A DNA stretch of 64,000 bases from positions 1,760,001 to 1,824,000 of the forward strand of contig NZ_CP028083.1 of NCBI RefSeq assembly GCF_005491425.1, read 5' to 3'. The notes beneath the pieces were generated by a model that was not told where the DNA came from, did no database searches, and saw only the letters and a program-made list of their open reading frames with translations. The stretch comes from Lysinibacillus sp. SGAir0095. Lineage in GTDB: Bacteria > Bacillota > Bacilli > Bacillales_A > Planococcaceae. This document shows, in pieces, positions 17,637-27,929 of this stretch (position 1 is the stretch's first letter; each line of letters starts with the position of its first letter). The position numbers and the translations under genes are program-made.

Positions 17637-18416
17637 ATGGATCAACCAAGAAATTTTCCAAAAGTAGCGAGCGATATGTTTTTCGTTCAAGGGATATGGG
17701 CGTCAGGCTTCTTGGGAATTATGTTAATTATTCAAATCATAAAAACGGTTATGTCTTCAATAAATGGAAATGAAGTGAATACTTATTTTGTCGCTACTTT
17801 TATAGCTTCAAATATATTCATGCTGGTTATAGGAATCATTTCAGCCTATGGTTTTATACCTCATTTTGTAAGCAATGGTGTAACAAGAAAGGATTACTTC
17901 ATCGGTACCATTTTTGGAACGATTGGGCTAGCGCTCTCCATACCAATAGTAAGTGCTATTATTACAAGCATATCTAAACTAATCATTAACCTTTTGAACT
18001 TGCAAGTTACTATCGGTTCTTTTGAGAATCGGGTTACTGAGTCGGATGATCATATTATTGCAGATTTAGTAACTTCAGTTATTTTCTCGCCTTATATTGA
18101 GCTGAGCTCGAGTTGGTTATTGGCAATTCTAGTTTTTGCTTTAAATATTTTTACTTATTATGTAGCTGGTTGGTTAATTGGGGCTGCATTTAGTAGGCTG
18201 GGTATTATCGGTGGAATTTTGTCTATTATCATAGGTTTTATAGTGATTCAAACCGAGGATATCTTATTATCCACAAGTTTAGGATTGAATGTTCCGAGTT
18301 TTGCTCTGACAATTGAATTACCGTCTATAGTCTCTATTATGGTGATCTTAATCATCATTGCTTTATGTTTGTGGATCATACGTCAACTGACAAAAAGAAT
18401 GCGAGTAAAATTCTAA
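17637..18416 (+). CDS. ABC transporter permease of the YtrA-type operon
   Basis: A 259-residue integral membrane protein with about six hydrophobic segments (for example residues 20-40, 55-80, 95-120, 145-175, 185-205 and 225-245). VSNGVTRKDYFIGT in the first cytosolic loop is a common coupling motif of ABC-2-type permeases of this class. It begins one base after the ATPase stop, preceded by GGGGGAGG, and ends the operon. Substrate unknown. Confidence 0.75.
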   Translation: MDQPRNFPKVASDMFFVQGIWASGFLGIMLIIQIIKTVMSSINGNEVNTYFVATFIASNIFMLVIGIISAYGFIPHFVSNGVTRKDYFIGTIFGTIGLALSIPIVSAIITSISKLIINLLNLQVTIGSFENRVTESDDHIIADLVTSVIFSPYIELSSSWLLAILVFALNIFTYYVAGWLIGAAFSRLGIIGGILSIIIGFIVIQTEDILLSTSLGLNVPSFALTIELPSIVSIMVILIIIALCLWIIRQLTKRMRVKF

Positions 18417-18456
18417 AAGAATACCTAACTTTAGAAAGAATTTCATATTTTATTGT

Positions 18457-18488
18457 AAACTATCCAAATTGGGTAGTTTCTTTTTTTC
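18457..18488 (+). terminator. Terminator of the gntR-ABC operon
   Basis: AAACTATCC / GGGTAGTTT stem and a following C-T7 run, 41 bp after the permease stop. Confidence 0.8.
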
Positions 18489-18626
18489 TACGGATACTAA
18501 GGAAGCGCTGCATCAGGGATACACCAAATTAAAGTATTTTAGTTTAATTGTATTTTCTAAAAAGAGTAAATTTGTTTGTAACATTATTTCCAATTTGAAG
18601 TCGAATACATAAAGGGGGATGGCACC

Positions 18627-19226
18627 ATGAAACTAAAACTGCTCATTGTTTTAGTTTTAATGTTTCCTTTTGTTGTTCATTTTTCAACGACCTCAAGCTT
18701 TGCATGTTCCTGTATACAACCTGGAACAGCAGTTGAGGAAATGGATAGAAGCGACTTTGTTTACTCAGGTAAGGTACTCGAGATTACGGATACGAAGGCA
18801 GGTTCAAATGTACAATCTTCAGCGGATTTACTTGAAATACATTTTGAAGTTTCAACTAGTTGGAAGGGTGCAAACGAAACAGAAGCTCTTGTGTATACTG
18901 AGCGCGATTCCGCAAGCTGTGGATTTAATTTTAAAGTTGATGAAGAATATTTAGTGTATGGAAATGTCCAGGACGGAAAGAAATCAGTAAATCTTTGCTC
19001 AAAGACAACGCTATTAGCTAACGCAAAAGAAGATTTGGTAGCGTTAGGGGAGGGACAAAAGCCTACAGAGCTGGTTGATCTCGGGGAAAAAGCAGACGGT
19101 GTAGAACATGAACACTCAGCTGCTGAAGAACACCCAATGGCTATGACAATAACGATTTTTGCATTCGTTGTACTTGTGATTATTATTTTTAGTTATGCAA
19201 TCGTAAAGAAGAATAGTCAAAGATAA
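18627..19226 (+). CDS. Secreted, membrane-anchored TIMP/NTR-like protein
   Basis: A 199-residue exported protein: signal peptide to about residue 26, then CSCIQPGTAVEEMDRSDFVYSGKVLEI. The mature protein thus begins close to a CxC pair, followed by an OB-like barrel with the later cysteines SCGF and LCSKT. This arrangement is that of the netrin/TIMP-like domain (tissue inhibitor of metalloprotease family) found in many Bacillales. After an acidic linker (HEHSAAEEH) there is one C-terminal membrane helix (residues 170-192) with a positive tail, giving an outside-facing anchored domain. Role unknown; protease inhibition is only a family-level idea. Confidence 0.65.
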   Translation: MKLKLLIVLVLMFPFVVHFSTTSSFACSCIQPGTAVEEMDRSDFVYSGKVLEITDTKAGSNVQSSADLLEIHFEVSTSWKGANETEALVYTERDSASCGFNFKVDEEYLVYGNVQDGKKSVNLCSKTTLLANAKEDLVALGEGQKPTELVDLGEKADGVEHEHSAAEEHPMAMTITIFAFVVLVIIIFSYAIVKKNSQR

Positions 19227-19230
19227 ACAG

Positions 19231-19295
19231 AAAAGGGAGCTCCAAATCAAAATGACCTTTACAAAGGGTACATTTTGGATTGGGGCTACCTTTTA
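19231..19295. terminator. Large terminator hairpin, likely bidirectional
   Basis: AAAAGG-GAGCTCCAAATC pairs imperfectly with GATTGGGGCTACCTTTT around the sequence AAATG...CATTTT. It lies between convergent genes (TIMP-like, chemoreceptor). Confidence 0.6.
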
Positions 19296-19355
19296 TTGTA
19301 GATAATTAGTTACTATACTAATATTCTGTTAAATTTAATATTCAATATACTTATT

Positions 19356-21059
19356 TTATATTCGGAATTGCTTCACCAGCTGGTTTAATTGTTCGGCATT
19401 CGAAGCAAGTTCATCCGCATTGGAAGAGACTTGTTCCATGGAAGAGGCCACTTCCTCGACAGTAGCAGCTGCTTCTTCAGAGCTTGCAGCAGATTGCTCC
19501 GAAACGCTTGCAATCGTTTCGATAGAAGTATCTATACTATGTGTTTGCTGTGAAATATTCTCCAAGTTTGTAGCAACCGTTTGAATATTTGTTACCATTT
19601 CAGTAATCGCCATCGATATTTTTTCAAATGTTTCTTTTGATAGATTCGTTTGTTCTGAGCCTTTTACTACCTCGTTATAGCCAGACATTAAAGAAGTTGT
19701 AACCTCATTAGTTTCGTTTTGGATGCTCGTTACAATTGTTGAGATGCTTGAAACAGATAGGGAGACTTGTTCCGCCAATTTTTTTACTTCATCTGCAACA
19801 ACTGCAAAGCTTTTACCATGTTCTCCTGCCCTTGCTGCTTCAATCGCAGCGTTTAAAGCTAGCAAGTTAGTTTGATCTGCAATGTCTGTAATTACTTTTA
19901 CAAGATTCGTAATTTGTTTTGATTGCTCGTTTAGATTTTCTACTTTAGCTACAGCAGTTTTAACAATGGTATTAATTTTCTCAATTTGTGAAGTAGTCTC
20001 TGTCATCAGCTGGCGACCATTATCTGTCATATCACGTACAACCGCTGAATGCTGATAAACCTTCTGACTGTTATTATTTGCTTCATTAATTTGACCTGCA
20101 AAGGATGTCATTACACTTCTAAGTTCCATCGTACTGGAAGCTTGTTCTTCAGTTCCATCCGCTATTTGTGCAACAGTAGCTGCTGTTTGATGTGTTCCTT
20201 CAGAAACTTCAAAAGCTGATAATTTTAAGTTCATACTGCTATTCTCGACATTAGAAGATACTAGCTGTATTTGCCCAATAATCGACTTTAGTTGTTCCGT
20301 CATATTATTTGTAGATTCCGCTAATTTTCCAAATTCATCTTTTGTTGATATAGGCAAGGGCTCAAGATCCAATTGTCCAGCTGTAATTTTATTCATTTGT
20401 TTCATTAATCGAACAACCGGTTTAGAGACCATGGAAGAAAGGAAGATTTGGGTTGCAATTGCAACTATGATAATGATCAGAGACATAACAATGAGTAATA
20501 ATTTAGCGTTTTCTGTATCATCAATCATCATTTGCCCGATTTCAATTATTTGATTTTCAGTTTGTTGTGCAACTGCTTCAAACTGTCCACGAATAGCTTC
20601 AACATCGGAATCTCTCATTGTAATATTAAATCTAGCGTCCTCAATATTTCCGGCATCAAATTCTGCAAATACTCGTTCTTCAATAAATTTATGCCAATTT
20701 TCTGCAGTAAAGGCTGCATTTTGTATTAAACCGAAATGAGCACTATTTTTAATAATATCCATGCTTTCATTTGTTTGTGTACTATATTCATAGTACATAT
20801 CCTTATAGGATTCATCTCCTTTTAAGACATAAGCGCGGGCTGCAGATGCACGGACATTTATAGATTCTGCAAGTGCATTCTCGGCATTCAATAGTACTAG
20901 TTTTTCTTCTATTATCTCCTTGGAAGAATTCATTAAAGAGGTATTAATTATGTACGATAAAACACCATAAATAACTGTAAACAAGACAACTAAAGCAAAA
21001 CTAACTAAGATTTTTTTGCGAATTGTATCTAATTTGAATAGTTTGAATATATCCTTCAC
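19356..21059 (-). CDS. Methyl-accepting chemotaxis protein
   Basis: A 567-residue transmembrane chemoreceptor. TM1 lies at about residues 17-37, followed by a helical extracytoplasmic sensor of about 150 residues resembling the four-helix-bundle class, then TM2 at about 186-207, a HAMP domain to about 260, and the long coiled-coil signalling domain. Its tip [24 protein letters not shown] (quoted in part) binds CheA/CheW. Starts at GTG after AAAGGAGAG. Monocistronic, divergent from the ribose operon; the ligand is unknown. Confidence 0.93.
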   Translation of the reverse strand: MKDIFKLFKLDTIRKKILVSFALVVLFTVIYGVLSYIINTSLMNSSKEIIEEKLVLLNAENALAESINVRASAARAYVLKGDESYKDMYYEYSTQTNESMDIIKNSAHFGLIQNAAFTAENWHKFIEERVFAEFDAGNIEDARFNITMRDSDVEAIRGQFEAVAQQTENQIIEIGQMMIDDTENAKLLLIVMSLIIIIVAIATQIFLSSMVSKPVVRLMKQMNKITAGQLDLEPLPISTKDEFGKLAESTNNMTEQLKSIIGQIQLVSSNVENSSMNLKLSAFEVSEGTHQTAATVAQIADGTEEQASSTMELRSVMTSFAGQINEANNNSQKVYQHSAVVRDMTDNGRQLMTETTSQIEKINTIVKTAVAKVENLNEQSKQITNLVKVITDIADQTNLLALNAAIEAARAGEHGKSFAVVADEVKKLAEQVSLSVSSISTIVTSIQNETNEVTTSLMSGYNEVVKGSEQTNLSKETFEKISMAITEMVTNIQTVATNLENISQQTHSIDTSIETIASVSEQSAASSEEAAATVEEVASSMEQVSSNADELASNAEQLNQLVKQFRI

Positions 21060-21408
21060 GCTAACTCTCCTTTCATTCCCCTAAAATCCAAAATATAAAA
21101 GATTACCACTACTTTATAACTATTATCATAACATAAAATCGTTGCATAATATCCATGACTAAAGGACCTCTTTATATTTTTAATCTAAATAATGGATGAA
21201 AATTAATAAATAAAAATTCTTAGCATTCAATATGAACTTGTTAGGAATTTGTGAATTTATGTTTGAATTTAAATTTTAGTATAGCTTAATTCTCTAAAAT
21301 GTGACATACTATAAAAAGTTTTGATAGTTAATACTTTCTAAAGTAGAACATAATTATGATTATATCTATTTACTTCACCTAAATATGAGGAGAAATAGAT
21401 ATTGAAAT

Positions 21409-21425
21409 TGAATAAAACGTTTCAA
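21409..21425. promoter_or_regulatory. Weak palindrome around ACGT upstream of rbsR
   Basis: TTGAA ... TTCAA arms around AAAACGT form an imperfect palindrome about 130 bp before rbsR. It could be a further RbsR or catabolite site, but it fits the cre consensus less well than the two sites nearer the gene. Confidence 0.35.
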
Positions 21426-21466
21426 TTAAGCTATTAGTATGGAAATAGTAAATTTATCTGCATAAA

Positions 21467-21483
21467 TGTGGAACCGATTACAT
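21467..21483. promoter_or_regulatory. LacI-type / cre-like operator 1 of the ribose operon
   Basis: TGGAACCGATTACA (21469-21482) matches the catabolite-responsive element TGWNANCGNTNWCA at all but one defined position and is centred on CG, as RbsR and CcpA sites are. Together with operator 2 it forms an inverted pair whose centres are 41 bp apart, about four helical turns. Confidence 0.65.
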
Positions 21484-21508
21484 ACCATGTTTTTATTTTT
21501 TCAGTATT

Positions 21509-21525
21509 ATGTAACCGATACCACA
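21509..21525. promoter_or_regulatory. LacI-type / cre-like operator 2 of the ribose operon
   Basis: TGTAACCGATACCA (21510-21523) again misses the cre consensus at one position. The 17-base block is the near reverse complement of operator 1 (TGTGGWAYCGRTTACAT in both). It lies about 30 bp before the rbsR start codon, so binding would block transcription or early elongation. Confidence 0.65.
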
Positions 21526-21554
21526 TCAAATCATTTATTGAAAGCGAGAAATCG

Positions 21555-22532
21555 ATGGCTACAATTAGTGAAGTTGCAAAATTAGCTGAAGTATCTGTTG
21601 CTACGGTATCTAGATATTTAAATAATAGTGGGTATGTAGGGGCGAAATCACGGGAGGCAATTGAATCTGCCATCCAACAATTAAATTATGTTCCCAGTGA
21701 AGTGGCACGTTCTCTCTCTACAAAACAGTCGGATATAATTGGACTGATTATCCCGGATATAAAAAACCCATTCTTTCCTGAATTAGCTAGAGCAGTAGAA
21801 GATACAGCCTTTGAATATGGTTATACCGTTATACTATGTAATTCAGATGAGAGTGCGGACAAAGAAAAACACTACTTACAAAAGCTCACAAAAAAATATG
21901 TGGCAGGCATTATATTAACTTCGATTATCGAACAAGAAACTCATTGGCAGGATGTTAAGTTGCCAATTGTTGCATTGGATAGACCCTTGAATTGGAATAT
22001 TCCAAGTGTAACAACAAATAATCAAAAAGGTGCAAGCCTTGCAACGGATTATTTAATTCGATGTGGAGCAAAAAATCTATTATGTATTAGTGGACCAAAA
22101 AATTTTGTCTCTTCCCAAACTAGGGTAGACGGTTTTAAATCGGCTAGTAAATGTCGAGAAGTTAAAACTGAAATTATTGAAAGTCCATATGATTTTGAAA
22201 TAGCAGAAAAGATTGTCTTTGATTATTTACAGAAGAACCCTTCCATTGATGGAATATTTGCTTGTAGTGATGCTTCTGCACTAGGAGCCTTAAAGGCAGC
22301 ACATAGATTGCAGATCCGAATTCCTGAAGAACTACAGATTGTAGGATTTGATGGCATACAAATCGGAAACATTGTTACCCCGAGTTTAACGACGGTTGCA
22401 CAAAATATCTATCAACTTGGGCAAACTGCAGCAAAGTTACTAATTAAACAAATCGAAGGAAAAAAATTAGAACAAGAAGCTGTCTGTATCGATCCAGAGC
22501 TCATAATTAGGGAAACAACACGAAAGGAATGA
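21555..22532 (+). CDS. rbsR: Ribose operon repressor, LacI family
   Basis: A 325-residue regulator: helix-turn-helix MATISEVAKLAEVSVATVSRYL at residues 1-22, hinge, then a sugar-binding domain with DIIGLIIPDIKNPFFPELAR and the effector-pocket segments VALDRPL and GIFACSDASALGALKAA. The frame extends 29 codons upstream without a ribosome site, so I take ATG 21555. First gene of rbsRKDACB, as in B. subtilis; two operators lie just upstream. It should release DNA on binding ribose or a phosphorylated derivative and may work with CcpA. Confidence 0.92.
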   Translation: MATISEVAKLAEVSVATVSRYLNNSGYVGAKSREAIESAIQQLNYVPSEVARSLSTKQSDIIGLIIPDIKNPFFPELARAVEDTAFEYGYTVILCNSDESADKEKHYLQKLTKKYVAGIILTSIIEQETHWQDVKLPIVALDRPLNWNIPSVTTNNQKGASLATDYLIRCGAKNLLCISGPKNFVSSQTRVDGFKSASKCREVKTEIIESPYDFEIAEKIVFDYLQKNPSIDGIFACSDASALGALKAAHRLQIRIPEELQIVGFDGIQIGNIVTPSLTTVAQNIYQLGQTAAKLLIKQIEGKKLEQEAVCIDPELIIRETTRKE

Positions 22533-22537
22533 ATCGA

Positions 22538-23416
22538 ATGATTACTGTAATTGGCAGTATTAATATGGATATAGCTATTCGTACAGATATTTTTCCGAAA
22601 CAAGGTGAAACGGTGCTTGGAAACTTATTTACAACGATTCCAGGAGGTAAAGGGGCAAATCAAGCAGTAGCCGCAGCAAGGCTTGGTAGTCAAGTTCAAA
22701 TGATTGGTGCAGTAGGACAAGACGCATTTGGAAACGAGCTTTACGCCAATTTGAAAAATGAAAAAGTCCATGTAGCCGGGATTACCAAAACAAGCAATTC
22801 TACAGGGATAGCCAATATACTATTACACAATAATGATAATCGAATTATTGTAGTACCTGGTTCGAACTTTGATGTGGACCAACAAATGATCGATCAAAAC
22901 ATGGATTTTATTAAACAAAGCTCAATAGTGATGCTGCAGCTAGAAATTCCAGCAGAAACAATCGAATATGTTTTGGACGTTTGTGAAAAATTGTCAATTC
23001 CAGTTTTGTTAAATCCAGCTCCGGCAGCAAATTACAAACGTGAGTGGATTGAGAAAGTAACTTACTTAACGCCAAATGAAACAGAATGTGAAGAGATTTT
23101 CGGGACAGATTACGAAACGGTCTTAAAAAAATACCCAAATAAAATCATCGTGACACTAGGTGGAGATGGGGCTGCCTACTACGATGGAAACAAAATTGTA
23201 AAGGTTCCAGGGTTTAAAACAAAGGCAGTGGATACCACAGGTGCTGGAGATACCTTTAATGGTGCTTTTGCCCACGCAATTACGACAGGAAAATCGATTG
23301 AAAAGTCTGTTGAATTTGCTAATATTGCCGCCTCTCTTTCAGTTGAGAAATTTGGTGCCCAAGGAGGCATGCCACAAATTGAAAAAGTGAATGCTCGTTT
23401 GGAGGACATGAAATGA
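22538..23416 (+). CDS. rbsK: Ribokinase
   Basis: Phosphorylates D-ribose to ribose 5-phosphate with ATP in the cytosol. PfkB-family signatures are present: GKGANQAVAAARLGS near residues 38-52 and DTTGAGDTFNGAF near 230-243, where the Asp of GAGD is the catalytic base. Length (about 292) is normal. ATG 22538 lies 9 bases after AAAGGA; ATG 22529 sits directly on that site and overlaps the rbsR stop. Its own stop overlaps the rbsD start (ATGA). Confidence 0.95.
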   Translation: MITVIGSINMDIAIRTDIFPKQGETVLGNLFTTIPGGKGANQAVAAARLGSQVQMIGAVGQDAFGNELYANLKNEKVHVAGITKTSNSTGIANILLHNNDNRIIVVPGSNFDVDQQMIDQNMDFIKQSSIVMLQLEIPAETIEYVLDVCEKLSIPVLLNPAPAANYKREWIEKVTYLTPNETECEEIFGTDYETVLKKYPNKIIVTLGGDGAAYYDGNKIVKVPGFKTKAVDTTGAGDTFNGAFAHAITTGKSIEKSVEFANIAASLSVEKFGAQGGMPQIEKVNARLEDMK

Positions 23417-23802
23417 AAAAACATGGAATTTTAAATAGGGAATTAGCAGGACGTTTTGCAAAATTAGGTCATACTGATCGAATTGTGATTGCAGACTGTG
23501 GTTTACCAATACCAGAAGGTGTTCCGTGCATTGACCTCGCCTACAAACTTGGAGAACCATCATTTCTTTCAATCTTAGAAGTAGTCTTGGATGATTTAGT
23601 TGTAGAATCAGCAGTCGTAGCAAAAGAGGTTGCAACAAAGAATGAAAAAATTGCTGATAGTTTAAATGAGAATTTATCCAATCTTACCATTGTCACACAT
23701 GAAGAATTTAAAGAGCTAACAAAAGAAACAAAGTTAATTATTCGTACAGGTGAAACTACGCCATATGCGAATGTGATATTACAATGCGGTGTAATTTTTT
23801 AG
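23413..23802 (+). CDS. rbsD: D-ribose pyranase
   Basis: Interconverts beta-pyranose and beta-furanose forms of ribose so that ribokinase can use it. The 129 residues match RbsD of B. subtilis (131), with the conserved N-terminal GILNRELAGRFAKLGHTDRIVIADCGLPIP, including the catalytic histidine at residue 20, and the C-terminal RTGETTPYANVILQCGV. Translationally coupled to rbsK by a 4-base overlap; a 25-bp gap with a ribosome site leads to rbsA. Confidence 0.95.
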   Translation: MKKHGILNRELAGRFAKLGHTDRIVIADCGLPIPEGVPCIDLAYKLGEPSFLSILEVVLDDLVVESAVVAKEVATKNEKIADSLNENLSNLTIVTHEEFKELTKETKLIIRTGETTPYANVILQCGVIF

Positions 23803-23827
23803 AAACTATAAAAGTAGGTGAAATTGC

Positions 23828-25324
23828 ATGATTCAAATGTCAGGCATATCTAAAGCATTTAATGGAAACGTCGTGTTAGAAAATGTTCAATTTGAATTAG
23901 CTAATGGTGAAATCCATGCCCTTATGGGTGAAAATGGTGCAGGTAAATCTACGATGATGAAAATACTAAGCGGTATCTACTCAAAGGATGCTGGAGAAAT
24001 CAAAGTAGATGGACAGAATGTACAATTTAAAACACCCAAGGATGCAGAAAAACTTGGTATCGTTGTAATTCATCAGGAATTAAATATGCTACCCGATTTA
24101 ACAGTGGCACAAAATTTATTCCTAGGTAAAGAACTTACATACGGAAAGACAGGCATCTTGAAAAATCGTCAAATGGAAAAGGAAGCAGCACAGTTACTTT
24201 CTAAACTAGGACTGGATATTAACCCGCGAACTCGAACAGGAGATTTATCGGTTGGTAAACAGCAAATCATAGAGATTGCCAAAGCCATTGCAAGTGATGC
24301 GAAATATATTGTCATGGATGAGCCCACAGCTGCTTTAACGGATCGAGAAATCGAAACATTATTTACAACAGTGAATGAGCTAAAAGCAAAAGGGATTTCA
24401 TTTGTGTATATTTCACACCGGATGGAAGAAATATTTGCAATCTGTGATCGCATAACGATTTTACGAGATGGTCAATACGTAGGTGTACGAAATATACCGG
24501 AGACAAATTTTGATGAGATCGTCGCGATGATGGTTGGTCGTGAGCTTGGGGAACGTTTCCCAGAGAGAAGTTGTACAATTGGCGAAACCAAACTAGAGGT
24601 GCGAAACCTTGCAGTTAACGGGTTATTCCAAGATGTTTCCTTCAAGATTAAAAAGGGGGAGGTCCTTGGGGTAGCTGGATTGATGGGGGCTGGACGTACT
24701 GAAGTGGCTCAAGCAATTTTTGGCTATCGAAAGTTAAGTAAAGGTGAGATTTTCATAGATGGCAAAAAAACTAGTATTAAAACCCCAATAGATGCCATGA
24801 GGAATGGAATTGGTTTTGTCACAGAAGACCGCAAAACCCAAGGGTTGGTTCTTGATTTCTCTATCAAAGACAATATTGCATTAGCCAATCTTGAAAAGTG
24901 CTCTGCTTCTGGAGTTATGAAGAAAGAACATGAAAACAGTATGGTAGCAAAGTATATTGAGGACTTAAAGATACGAACTTCAGGTCCCGAGCAAAGTGCA
25001 AAATCTCTAAGTGGTGGGAATCAACAAAAGGTTGTAATTGCTAAATGGCTTGGAACAGAGCCGGAGATATTAATTTTGGATGAACCAACACGTGGAGTAG
25101 ATATTGGTGCTAAAAAAGAGATCTATTATATTATCAATCAACTTGCTGAAGCCGGTGTGGCGATTTTGATGATTTCTTCAGAATTACCTGAAGTAATCGG
25201 AATGGCAGATCGTGTGATTGTTATGCAAGAAGGAAAATTAACAGGTGAAGTAAATAAAGAAAATATGACACAAGAAGTCATTATGCAATACGCAACAGGG
25301 GGAGAAAAAGTTGTCCAATCATAA
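23828..25324 (+). CDS. rbsA: Ribose ABC transporter ATPase
   Basis: A 498-residue tandem ATPase of the carbohydrate CUT2 class. The N-terminal half has Walker [10 protein letters not shown] near residues 34-42, signature LSVGKQQ and Walker [12 protein letters not shown]. The C-terminal half has the degenerate loop [10 protein letters not shown], signature LSGGNQQK and [11 protein letters not shown]. It energises RbsC on the cytosolic membrane face. Its last 14 bases overlap the rbsC start. Confidence 0.95.
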   Translation: MIQMSGISKAFNGNVVLENVQFELANGEIHALMGENGAGKSTMMKILSGIYSKDAGEIKVDGQNVQFKTPKDAEKLGIVVIHQELNMLPDLTVAQNLFLGKELTYGKTGILKNRQMEKEAAQLLSKLGLDINPRTRTGDLSVGKQQIIEIAKAIASDAKYIVMDEPTAALTDREIETLFTTVNELKAKGISFVYISHRMEEIFAICDRITILRDGQYVGVRNIPETNFDEIVAMMVGRELGERFPERSCTIGETKLEVRNLAVNGLFQDVSFKIKKGEVLGVAGLMGAGRTEVAQAIFGYRKLSKGEIFIDGKKTSIKTPIDAMRNGIGFVTEDRKTQGLVLDFSIKDNIALANLEKCSASGVMKKEHENSMVAKYIEDLKIRTSGPEQSAKSLSGGNQQKVVIAKWLGTEPEILILDEPTRGVDIGAKKEIYYIINQLAEAGVAILMISSELPEVIGMADRVIVMQEGKLTGEVNKENMTQEVIMQYATGGEKVVQS

Positions 25325-26252
25325 ATCAAAAGAATTAATATCTAAACTTGGGCCGCTATTTGGTTTAATTCTACTAATTATCGTTGTTTCAATCTTAAAT
25401 CCAAGTTTTTTATCAATCGCAAATATCTTTAATGTTCTACGTCAAGTTTCCATTAGTGCTATTATTGCATTCGGTATGACGTTTGTTATCTTAACAGGTG
25501 GAATTGATTTGTCAGTCGGTTCAACCTTGGCCTTGACTGGTGCTATCGCAGCAAGTTTACTTGCAAGTGGAATGGATCCATTCTTAACAATGGGCATTGC
25601 GTTAATAATCGGTTTGATTTTAGGTGCAATCAATGGCGTAATCATAACAAAAGGTAAGGTAGCTCCATTTATTGCTACACTTGCAACGATGACAATTTAT
25701 CGTGGATTGACTTTAGTTTATACAGATGGTCGGCCGATTTCTGATTTAGGAAACCATTATTCATTCCAATTATTTGGGAAAGGGTACTTTTTAGGATTCC
25801 CTGTACCTGTTGTCACAATGGTTATTGCTTTTATCGTGTTATATTTCATTTTACAAAAAACAACATTTGGTCGTCGTGTTTATGCAGTTGGTGGAAATGA
25901 AGAAGCAGCAAAACTCTCAGGCATTAACACAGATCGTGTAAAAATTGCTGTTTATGCAATTACAGGATTATTGGCTTCACTTGCAGCATTAATTTTAACT
26001 TCTCGTTTGAATTCAGCTCAACCTACAGCAGGGCAATCTTATGAATTAGATGCAATCGCGGCTGTTGTTTTAGGTGGTACAAGCCTGAACGGCGGTAAAG
26101 GTTGGATTTTCGGAACATTAATAGGTGCGTTGATTATTGGTGTTTTAAATAACGGTATGAACTTGATAGGTGTTTCTTCCTTCTGGCAACAGGTTGTAAA
26201 AGGAATCGTCATTCTAATCGCTGTCTTAATGGATCGTAAAAAAACTGCTTAA
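25311..26252 (+). CDS. rbsC: Ribose ABC transporter permease
   Basis: A 313-residue membrane protein with about eight to ten hydrophobic helices. [22 protein letters not shown] is the conserved CUT2 permease signature and [17 protein letters not shown] the cytosolic ATPase-coupling loop. Starts at TTG within the end of rbsA after GGGGGAG, so translation is coupled. It forms the membrane channel with RbsA and receives ribose from RbsB. Confidence 0.95.
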   Translation: MSNHKSKELISKLGPLFGLILLIIVVSILNPSFLSIANIFNVLRQVSISAIIAFGMTFVILTGGIDLSVGSTLALTGAIAASLLASGMDPFLTMGIALIIGLILGAINGVIITKGKVAPFIATLATMTIYRGLTLVYTDGRPISDLGNHYSFQLFGKGYFLGFPVPVVTMVIAFIVLYFILQKTTFGRRVYAVGGNEEAAKLSGINTDRVKIAVYAITGLLASLAALILTSRLNSAQPTAGQSYELDAIAAVVLGGTSLNGGKGWIFGTLIGALIIGVLNNGMNLIGVSSFWQQVVKGIVILIAVLMDRKKTA

Positions 26253-26264
26253 GGAGTACAAAAC

Positions 26265-27182
26265 ATGAAAAAGCTTATTTTACTATTTGTAGCACTGGTC
26301 ACACTAGTTCTTTCTGCATGTTCAATGGAATCTCCATTTTTAGAAAATGCAAAAGAAAATGCTGCAAATGAACAAGTGTCATATAAAATTGGTTTCTCAA
26401 TCTCTACATTAAATAATCCTTTCTTTGTTACCTTAAGTGATGGGGCAAAAGCAAACGCAGATGAGCAAGGAGCAGAAATTTCGATAGTAGATGCACAGGA
26501 TGATGCTTCTAAACAAGCATCAGACGTAGAGGATTTAATCCAACAGGGTGTGGATTTAATCTTGATTAACCCAGTTGACTCCGCAGCAGTTGGATCTGCT
26601 GTTGAATCGGCCAATGCAGCAGGAATTCCTGTAATTACGGTTGACCGTTCAGCTGAAAGTGGAGAAGTTATTTCCCATATTGCATCAGATAATGTAGCAG
26701 GTGGTGTTTTAGCCGGAGACTACTTACTAGAATTATTAGGCGAAGGTGCAAAAGTTGCTATGCTTGAGGGAATCGCTGGTTCATCGGCAGCTCGCGATCG
26801 TGGTGAAGGATTCTTAACGGCAGTAGAAGGAAAAGTAGATTTAGTTTCAAGCTTAACAGCAAACTTTGATCGAGGAGAAGGCTTAACAGTAATGGAAAAC
26901 ATGCTTCAGGCAAATCCTGAGATTCAAGGTGTGTTTGCACAAAATGACGAAATGGCGTTAGGTGCTTTAGAAGCAATTGAAGCTAGCGGCAAAGACATCA
27001 AGGTCATTGGATTTGATGCTACAGATGATGCACTTGCCAAAGTAGAAGAAGGAAAGCTTGCAGCGACGGTTGCTCAAAAACCAGAAGAAATTGGGAAGGC
27101 AGCTATCGAAACGGCCATTGCCTACTTAAATGGTGAAGCTGTAGAGGAATTTGTTCCCGTGGAGTTAGAGCTAGTAAAATAA
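26265..27182 (+). CDS. rbsB: Ribose-binding lipoprotein
   Basis: The extracellular ribose receptor, 305 residues. The signal peptide ends with lipobox LSAC, Cys at residue 19, giving lipid anchoring. The mature domain shows the ribose-binding pattern: YKIGFSISTLNNPFFVTLSDGAK, the hinge strand VIGFDATDDAL, and PVDSAAVGSAVESANAAGIPV. Last gene of the operon, 12 bp after rbsC with ribosome site AAGGAG, followed by a terminator. Confidence 0.95.
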   Translation: MKKLILLFVALVTLVLSACSMESPFLENAKENAANEQVSYKIGFSISTLNNPFFVTLSDGAKANADEQGAEISIVDAQDDASKQASDVEDLIQQGVDLILINPVDSAAVGSAVESANAAGIPVITVDRSAESGEVISHIASDNVAGGVLAGDYLLELLGEGAKVAMLEGIAGSSAARDRGEGFLTAVEGKVDLVSSLTANFDRGEGLTVMENMLQANPEIQGVFAQNDEMALGALEAIEASGKDIKVIGFDATDDALAKVEEGKLAATVAQKPEEIGKAAIETAIAYLNGEAVEEFVPVELELVK

Positions 27183-27186
27183 ATTT

Positions 27187-27236
27187 AAAACTGCAGTTTC
27201 AATTGTATTAGACAATGTGAGCTGCAGTTTTTTTAT
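27187..27236 (+). terminator. Terminator of the ribose operon
   Basis: AAACTGCAG / CTGCAGTTT stem with a loop that can itself pair (CAATTGT/GACAATG), then seven T residues. Confidence 0.85.
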
Positions 27237-27241
27237 TTTAG

Positions 27242-27664
27242 TTAGCTTCGAAATTGGATTTTTCCTTTCGAACCTTTTTCTTTTTCAGTAAATAACTGAT
27301 CAAGGGACATCAACCTGCTTCCTGCAAATAAAAGATAAAGTGACATTGCGATAAGGGCTACATTAAATTCAAACCCATTCAAGAATCCCTGTTCAAACTT
27401 CACAAAAACGATAGCCCCTACCATCAGCGCAGTAAGCAGAAACGAAACAAATCGAACGGAAAAGCCGATGATCAAAAAGAATCCGCCAAGTACTTCAATG
27501 CCAGCCACCCCAAATCCAGCAATTTCAGCATATGGAATACCATACTCATTAAATCTTGTAATCGTTTCAGAAATCCCTTCTTTAAACTTCACAAATCCAT
27601 GTAACAAAAAAATTCCCCCTAACACAATCCTTAGAACCAAACCACCTACTTCATTCTTATACAT
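27242..27664 (-). CDS. DoxX-family membrane protein
   Basis: A 140-residue protein with four hydrophobic helices (about residues 8-25, 48-70, 72-92 and 98-116). LVLRIVLGGIFLLHGFVKFKEG and GIPYAEIAGFGVAGIEVLGGFFLIIGF are typical of DoxX/SURF4-like proteins, which are linked to quinone or thiosulfate oxidation and to redox balance in various bacteria. Starts at ATG after GAGGGGAG. Single gene convergent with the ribose operon. Physiological role not evident. Confidence 0.75.
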   Translation of the reverse strand: MYKNEVGGLVLRIVLGGIFLLHGFVKFKEGISETITRFNEYGIPYAEIAGFGVAGIEVLGGFFLIIGFSVRFVSFLLTALMVGAIVFVKFEQGFLNGFEFNVALIAMSLYLLFAGSRLMSLDQLFTEKEKGSKGKIQFRS

Positions 27665-27929
27665 TACTTAAGCTCCCCTCTAAACTTCTTTTTACTATCA
27701 TATTGTGGCTAGTCCAATATAATTCTTGTTCCAATTAAATAGTTTTGGAGGATGGGAGAGGGAGGGAATGGGTAAATACGGTTCGTAAAAAGCGTGAATG
27801 CGCACATGAAGGAGTTGAATCCCCCATAAACTCAGAAAATCCGCACGGAAAAATTAATCCCGCCCTTCATTCCGAAATTCGCATGTTCACTTTTTTATCT
27901 ATATAATAGAAACAATAGGAGTGATAAAA

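Larger units (their letters stand above)
21060..21554. other. 495-base divergent regulatory region between the chemoreceptor and rbs operon
   Basis: AT-rich, with no gene. It holds three LacI-type operator-like palindromes (21409-21425, 21467-21483 and 21509-21525, listed separately) close to rbsR. I could not fix a promoter with confidence for either side. Confidence 0.6.
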
